Source: Fennellomyces sp. T-0311 (lineage: Eukaryota; Mucoromycota; Mucoromycetes; Mucorales; Lichtheimiaceae). Taken from it: 64,000 bases of DNA. The notes below the pieces were generated by a model. It saw only the letters and a program-made list of their open reading frames with translations. It did no database searches and was not told the DNA's origin. The stretch lies in NCBI GenBank assembly GCA_025266875.1, contig JALLLT010000018.1, positions 372,001-436,000 of the forward strand, written 5' to 3'. Positions within the stretch are counted from its first letter, which is position 1; each line of letters begins with the position of its first letter. Position numbers and translations under genes: made by a program. Of the stretch, positions 58,003 to 64,000 are shown piece by piece.

Positions 58003-58080
58003 TTCTGTTTTTCTTTTCTTTTTTCGCTTGTTGCTTTTCTTTGTTTTCTTTTCTTTTTTTTTGCAAAACAATATATATAA

Positions 58081-60225
58081 TCACGCTATCCGAAACACAT
58101 CCTCTTGCTGCGCTATCCTTTGATTCAACCGCATTGTCCTCTTACGTTGCCACACCTGGCGCAAAACATGCTTTACCTGTTCCACATTGTCGTTCCAGTT
58201 CTTTTCCGCCAGCCCCGTCAGTTTCGCCACTTGATCGGCCGAGTAAACAAAATTCCAGGTGGACAGGACTTGGTTTGTTTGTGGATCGTATGCCGGATCA
58301 TAACTTGGGTTGGTGATCAATGGGAAATACACCACCGCAATGGGCTGCTGGTCGTATGTCTGCGATGCAAACACCGTGCACGTGCCCAATGTCCCTTGTT
58401 TCGGCCACCCGGCGCCCACCGGCCATCCAGATATGCCTCGTCGATTGGCATAGCCCTCGGCCCGATCGAAATGCGCGCTGGTTTGAATGTCGGCGCTCAG
58501 GTCAATGGCAATGATGACATCGGCCTCCCGGCCTTCTCGCAACAGTGGGTAAAAGGGTATATTGTTGTCCAGACCGGCGTCGGCCAGACACAGTTGTTTG
58601 GACTCGGCCAGCGCGCCGCCTCCCGGTAGCTGATAGAAGGGATTGGGGAAACAGGCGGGGGAAATGGGGTAGAAGCCGGCCATTGAGTCTTTGAACTGAA
58701 TGATGATTTCGTCGGCCTTCTCCAGCGCTGTGCTGGGCATAAATCCTCGGATCTCCTTGTAAAAGTGTGCCAAACTGGCCGCAAACGCAGACCCAAAGAC
58801 GCTGTTAGGCCTGTTAGTTCTCACATACGCGTTGTCAGAGGCGAATGCAACGTTACCCCATCATAATACCAAGTGTCTGCTCGGGTATGCGTTGCGTGTT
58901 CTTGCCTTGATCGAACCTTCTACCAAACGCCCACACCGGAATCCATGCTGCCAACCTTTATGAGTTTTGCCCTCATCGCTTTCTCTCAGGCGTATCCAAC
59001 ACAAATCCAAATCGTTTCCATTGCTTACCATTGATCTCCTCGCTGCCCATTTCAAACGGAGTAAACTCGTACCACTGATAGACGTCCTTTTCCCGGGCAT
59101 CCTCATCGATCCGCACAACGCAGTAAATGGGCATAGGCAGCGATCCATCCTCGAAATACGTGGTTTGTCGTGACAGTTTCATTCGATCCAGAATGACAGG
59201 TTTGACGTGTTGACCGTTGGCTTCGACAATCGCCCCTTGATCACCTTTGCCTGCCGCTTCTCGCTTGGTCAGCAAGGTGCCACCCAATAACATGCCAAAC
59301 ACATCCACCAAATTGATTTCTCCGTCTTGTTGGCAGTATCGTTCAATGATGCCCTGCATGAGCAGTTTACTGTTGCGCGGCGACGCTTTGAGAATGGCAA
59401 TAAAGTTGTTCAGGTTGGCGAGATGGGTGTGTGTATGGCTTTTCATATGATCCACCAACTGGTCCAAGGAGGCGTTGGTCAATGGGCTATAGTATTGCGC
59501 AAGTGTCCAACACGAGCCAGAAACGCCCGCCGCGTACATGACAAGATCCAAGGCCCCACTTTCTTGCATGGCTTTCATGTATCCGGCGCTACCGATCATT
59601 GCTCGAAACCCTCCTCCGCTAATTCAAGCCAATTGGGTTACACAAATGACAAGAAATGGGTGAAGGCATTTGTCTACCTGGATGCAATGCCAACCACAGG
59701 AATATCTTGCAAATCCACCTGGTGCACGGGCACACCGATAAACTTGGCAAAAGCTTGTCGTTGGCGTTGCTTTCGGGCCTGAACAAACGCTTGTTCATGT
59801 TGACAAAGTGTTGCTCCCCTTCGAACAAACGCGTCTTTTGCCACTTCCGGATGACATTCCACGTCCTTTGCTTCGGCTTCCGTATCCTTCACCAACTGTC
59901 GAAACTCATCCATTCTCAGAAAATCCCAAAACCGAGCATAACTTTCGCGCAAATGGTCCATTTGAATGGTGAATGCCGGATACAGTTGGTCAAGTTTCGG
60001 TAGTTTGGACGGTAATTGGAGATCGGGGGGTCGAAAATTGCGCGCATCGTCAAACAGTTTGTTGATGAATTCGTCAACGGACTTTTTCTTGTCGCCTTCT
60101 GCCACAGCCATTGGAAGTGTACGTGACAAAATCCATGTTATCTTTGGTTCAAGTGAGTCGGAATGACTGGAGTATGCAATGGCAGCTGTTGAGGCAAGGG
60201 CGGCTGTACGCCAAAAGCGAAACAT
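58081..60225 (-). CDS. Cytosolic-PLA2-type phospholipase / lysophospholipase
   Basis: Four exons: 59678-60225, 59029-59618, 58857-58947, 58081-58801; 1950 nt, 649 residues. The ATG at 60225 is used; the open frame before it begins with TTG. An N-terminal hydrophobic stretch (WRTAALASTAAIAY) suggests a signal or mitochondrial leader. The oxyanion-hole glycines are in SSGGGFRAMIGSAGY, the catalytic Ser in YAAGVSGSCW, and the Asp of the Ser-Asp dyad in LADAGLDNNIPFYPLLR. The helper motif AWIPVWAFGRRF is also typical. The family (PLA2_B/cPLA2) hydrolyses acyl chains of phospholipids. Unlike yeast Plb enzymes it has an approximately 200-residue N-terminal region that looks helical. Its 3' end meets the URC1 3' end within 78 bp. 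Confidence 0.92.
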
Positions 60226-60440
60226 GTTGACAGTGCAGGGTCCTGACTGGAAAACAACTAAACGGAAAAAACTCCGGCTTGTACCAGCAATAGTGTTGTC
60301 ACGAGCCAATGAGCGTGAGACCTTTTTATAAATGTTTATGCTTTATTTCAAAAAATGCAGAAAAAATAGGAGGAAAAACAAGGGAATAATGTGGAGTATG
60401 ATGCAAATTTTGTGTGTGGTCTGATGATGCCTTTTTTTTT

Positions 60441-61155
60441 TTACAATGCTTGGATACTAAATACAGTTTCACCGGCTCGCTTCACAAGACTGTAACGCTC
60501 CAATTGGTACGAGTCATACATCTGTGCTGCCAACCTGGCCGCTTGCAAGTGCAATGGCTTGCGAGTTGCCTTGAGAGCATATTCCCGGTTGACCCAGATA
60601 CACATAGCCAGACATTCTCGATGTTCATTCAAATCACCATACCAATACTACATGACAACAGTAAGTCTCCAAGGCAAAAAAAAAAAAAAAAAAAAAAAAT
60701 TGTTGTTAGCTACCCACCTTTAACAGACCACCACTGTTAATCGCTTCTTGCTGAGCCCGGGCGTCTGCTTCGAATAAAAGGGCATGGTCTGCATCCGCCT
60801 TTCGAACACTTCGAAAAGCCACAATGAACCAATCACCTTCGGCATCGACTCCGAGACGTTTGGCGGTTTCATCCCAGTTGAAGGCGTCTTGGAGCGGTAC
60901 ATGGACATAGTCATCAGTGATAGTATGGAAATGAGGCAATGCTTTATCCAGCAGTGCCTTATCCACTGGTCTCAGACTCTTGATGAACGCTTCAAGATCT
61001 TCGGGAGTCTCACCCGTCCATCCGGCTGGACCGACAGTGTCATTGTGAATGCTACGTCCCTGAATGTCTTGTGCAACAATGGCCTGCTCAATATCCCGAC
61101 TCTCTTTTGCGGCATTGTTTGGAATCGCATTCATTGGGTTGTTGTTGGCAATCAT
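60441..61155 (-). CDS. UPF0643-family protein of unknown function
   Basis: Two exons: 60718-61155 and 60441-60647; 645 nt, 214 residues. The C-terminal region matches the UPF0643 family as I remember it: WFIVAFRSVRKADADHALLF, EADARAQQEAINSGGLLKYW, YGDLNEHRECLAMCIWVNRE, and HLQAARLAAQMYDSYQLERY ending GETVFSIQAL. The N-terminal third is variable. The family occurs in fungi and its function is unknown. The single intron holds a run of 25 A, which may hinder cloning or sequencing. A TATA-like run lies at 61233-61250, about 80-95 bp upstream, next to a (GT)n stretch near the start codon. Confidence 0.85.
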
Positions 61156-61169
61156 GGTTTTGAAAAGAA

Positions 61170-61250
61170 AGGTGTGTGTGTGTGTGTGTGGAGAGGAGAA
61201 AAAAGCTGAGCACTCTTTTTTTTTTCTCTGTGCTTTATATATATATATTT
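61170..61250. promoter_or_regulatory. GT repeat and TATA run before the UPF0643 gene
   Basis: A (GT)n microsatellite at 61173-61190 lies 20-35 bp before the ATG at 61155. A (TA)n TATA-like run at 61236-61247 follows at a distance fitting a core promoter for the minus-strand gene. Seen directly; function inferred. Confidence 0.4.
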
Positions 61251-61556
61251 TTCAACCCGCCCGAACCATCCAAAAACATCGAAAGTTTCAGGGGCTGTCG
61301 AGATACTGAGTTGGATCTATTGGTAGAATTTTGGATGATTACTATCTTCCGACGAATGTCGTGCGCTGCATGGCTCCAAGTCGACTCGAAATTGCGTGCT
61401 CGGCCATATGCATTGGATGATAGGGCCGTTCTCCCATCTCTGTCTCTCTCTGCACTTTTAATTAAGAAAAAAGAACCAACGTGGAATTTCTTTTTATATT
61501 TTATTTTATTTTTTCATGTTGCGAAAACCAATACCCTGCTAACCCAAGACACAAGC

Positions 61557-62471
61557 TTAGTAAAAGGTCGAAGGACGCTTGGCAATGAAGAGAGCACGGC
61601 GGCTCTTTTCCTGGCGTTGGACACGGTGAGGAAGAGGGAAAGCAAGCTTGTTGTCCAAGAGCTGGCGGATGTACTGGCGACGGACATCAGCAGACTTGAC
61701 CTCGGCAACCTTAAAAAAAGAAAGCACATTAGATTCTTGTCTCCTTTTTTCTGCAATATAAACAACATACGCGGATGATTTGGATCGACGAGAAACGGGC
61801 ACGGTGACGAGCAGCCATATCCTGGTAGCAGGTCTCAACGGCCTCGGCACGAGACATACCACGGTACTCCTTGTACATGTTGTGGGTACCGGAGCGCGAG
61901 TCGTAACGGATCCAGATACCAAAGTTCTTGATTTGCTCAGGACGCTTCTCATGGATCTATTCAACAACACTGATGTTCAATAATTCATGTCCGCTTATGC
62001 ACTCTTCCTGGAATAATACCTCGTTGACCGAAACGATCTCACCAGCTGCCTTCTTGACCTTGCGGAGCTTCTTCAGGAAATACCAGAAGCGGGACTTGGC
62101 AACGACTTGGTTGGGAGCAAAGACGCGCATGCGGTACAGCTTAGGCTGGGGCTCCTTGGTCGAAGGGAGCTTACGGCCAACAACCTATTTCATAATGTTT
62201 CCATTAGCAAATTTTCGTTTCTTTTTTTTTTCGTCTTTATTTACCTGGTACTCGTGGAACTGTTACAATAGAGAAAAGCAGAGAGAGAGGAAAATGTGTG
62301 GTGAGTGTCATTGTCGCAACATTGGAATTCCCTTCGCCCCTTTTTTTTCAGAAATTGAAAATGGATGGCAGTTGTTCATCCATCCATCCTGTATCCCATC
62401 CCATCCATCGTTTTCGCCCATCGTTCCGCTGATTGCATCCAACCCAACCCTTTGGTACTTACTCGCGACAT
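61557..62471 (-). CDS. RPL20: 60S ribosomal protein eL20 (L18a)
   Basis: Five exons: 62463-62471, 62245-62259, 62020-62184, 61771-61956, 61557-61709; 528 nt, 175 residues. The start is MSR, then a 15-nt exon FHEYQ, then [20 protein letters not shown], the eL20 signature. Further conserved parts are [53 protein letters not shown] and the tail [12 protein letters not shown]. This is a large-subunit protein between 5S rRNA and the stalk. A three-codon first exon is common in ribosomal protein genes of fungi. The 15-nt second exon is required for the frame and the conserved HEYQVVGR segment. Confidence 0.95.
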
Positions 62472-63232
62472 TGGACTACAAGGGAGATTGCATGGTTCTG
62501 CACGGGCTGAATTGAGAAATGTAAACTGAGTTTGAATATGAGTTTCGAGTACATACGCCTAGTGCGGGTTGAGGCGTGCCTAAAATGCCCCGGAGTCTAG
62601 TGTCAATAGAGACGAATCATGGGAGATAGTATGCCATACTAGTTGTATGGTTGGACGTAGACGAGTCAAGGAAAAAAAGTCAATGTGCTGAGCCAATCCA
62701 GGGTTTAGGCCACTGAAAACCATTAAAATAAGAGCCAATGTGCAACCATCGACATGCTTATTAGATTCGAGTGCGTATACTAAATTCGTGTGACCTATTG
62801 GCTCTATCAGGCACCTGCAATTATTTAACGTATAATCGGTTTACAGTTATTCATTAATGGCAAATCTAGATCAAGGTTGCATGGGTAAATGATGTAATCG
62901 ATAACTATACAGTCATTGATATCATATCATACATATGTTGTGTGGTGTAGAAGGTTCCATTGATAACGATAAAGAATCACTGAGATTGCGAAATAAATCT
63001 CTGCTGGTATGATACTTTCATAATATAGTAGCTTACCTATACTGGTGCCTATATCATTCAACACTGATTCGACGTACATGTCTGTTGTTCCATCTGGCAC
63101 TGACCTTTCACCCGTTGAGTCCTGTTCCCAACGACTTATTCCGAACTCATATTATAATAAGAGCATTTACGGAACGTTATAAGTATTAATAAATCTCAAC
63201 CTACTCTTATAGAATGGGCACCCGTAGAATGC
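62472..63232. other. eL20 promoter side and repeat-like stretch
   Basis: About 760 bp. It includes the eL20 promoter at the left. Sequence at 62869-62920 resembles 44622-44680 (both contain GATCAAGGTTGCA and, after about 20 bases, AATCGATAACT), so a diverged dispersed repeat is likely. No gene recognised. Confidence 0.4.
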
Positions 63233-64000
63233 TATGAAAGGCGTCTCCCAAATTCAGACTAATATGCAGAACCCTTTGCGCAAAAACAACTTTGGGAACA
63301 AGTTTTCGTCCTTGACAGATTTGACCCTCAACGGCGAAAACATAACCAAAATGGTAAGTAATTCAACTTTGAGTGATTGAATCGAAAAAGCTCGTGTTAA
63401 ATTTGTTATAGAACAAATTAGGAACAGATACAGCGGTGTCAGACGCTTTATAACGGCTCTGAATCCGATGGTGTCAATTCTTCTGCAAGATTTATCTCAA
63501 GACGCCAGTGAGTGGATTGATGATAAACGATTATACTTTTTTTGTTATTGTTAAAGCGCTATCCCCAAACACGTCAAGAAATCCAGCGTCTTTCTCGGAA
63601 TATCTATATAACCGCATAGGGGTTTACTGGGATCTATACACTGGACAAGCAACCACAAGGCATTGGCCCTTTTTTTATTCGAAGAAGATCCAAATAAGCG
63701 CAAATCAAAGGCGGAGACCTTTACATTGTCGGCATTGATCCCGGCAAGTTATTTTATGATCTTTGCGATTTGCGTTGAGTGCATACATTTACTGAGCTAT
63801 GTTTATGTTTAAAGGATATCGGGATATGCTTACAGCTGTACGTGGTTGGAAACCAAGGAGTTCATCCACAATACATTGATTGGCGCAGAAGACATATAAA
63901 AAAAGGTCTCTAATGAGGAATACCAGTAAGTAAAATATGTATATCTCGCATATTTTCATGTGTTACTTCTTCCTCAATTACATTGATAACGCTCAATGTT
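63233..64000 (+). pseudogene. Fanzor-like (eukaryotic TnpB relative) remnant, runs to window edge
   Basis: A gene-like stretch with a spliceable structure but broken frames. From 63711 the frame reads IKGGDLYIVGIDPG, interrupted by an intron with a textbook GC donor (63744-63814, G|GCAAGT...AAAG), and continues YRDMLTAVRG. GIDPGYRDMLTAV matches the RuvC-I catalytic-Asp motif of Fanzor/TnpB-like nucleases, and the later pieces ETKEFIHNTLIGAED and SNEEYQ recall the sequence after it in Mucorales copies. These pieces lie in a different frame (frameshift near 63841-63849) and are interrupted by a TAA at 63897, so this copy is dead. Upstream (63233-63352, 63411-63540) are possible N-terminal exons. 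Fanzors are RNA-guided DNA nucleases spread by transposons; the assignment is from motif memory, and the remaining RuvC and zinc-ribbon parts lie outside the window. Confidence 0.45.

Overview
The window is nuclear DNA from a filamentous fungus, most likely an early-diverging Mucoromycota (Mucorales-type) genome. The evidence is genes rich in short introns (mostly 45-75 nt, a few about 38 nt), a set of familiar fungal proteins, and several gene-poor AT-rich stretches holding decayed lineage-specific or mobile sequences. The species cannot be named from sequence alone. Every exon chain given below was assembled by hand from splice sites and checked for reading-frame continuity; lengths divide by three unless I say otherwise.

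Layout. 1-2.5 kb: a gene cut by the left edge and a decayed double-GNAT acetyltransferase. 4-9.5 kb: one very large gene for a protein with three START-like modules and a C-terminal membrane anchor. 9.5-16.5 kb: a dense block with GMPPA-type mannose-1-phosphate guanylyltransferase, a four-LIM paxillin-like protein, a plasma-membrane syntaxin, and the DENR/Tma22 translation factor. 19-24.4 kb: palmitoyl-protein thioesterase with several microexons, a secreted unknown protein, and a coiled-coil protein. 28-31.2 kb: a CBM21 glycogen-targeting PP1 subunit and a TALE homeobox factor. 33.9-42 kb: an unrecognised intronless gene, WBP11 splicing factor, PEX11, a secreted helical-repeat protein, and a ZIP zinc transporter with two zinc-element-like sites upstream. 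43.9-47.2 kb: recombinase-like debris and an AT-hook gene. 50.6-51.9 kb: cystathionine gamma-lyase. 52.9-53.6 kb: a broken tandem NUMOD4-HNH endonuclease gene. 54.9-62.5 kb: a head-to-head pair of uracil phosphoribosyltransferase and a GTP-cyclohydrolase-II-like URC1 gene, then a cPLA2-type phospholipase, a UPF0643 protein and ribosomal protein eL20. Right edge: a broken gene with a RuvC-I-like motif resembling Fanzor (eukaryotic TnpB relatives).

How genes relate. The clearest functional unit is the divergent UPRT/URC1 pair: both belong to the fungal uracil salvage/URC catabolic chemistry and they share a 352-bp promoter with two GATA-type sites. The LIM and GMPPA genes also share a short divergent promoter. 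The block from WBP11 to eL20 is otherwise unrelated housekeeping genes. Mobile or lineage-specific debris (HNH, recombinase-like, Fanzor-like, AT-hook gene) sits between them in the gene-poor stretches.
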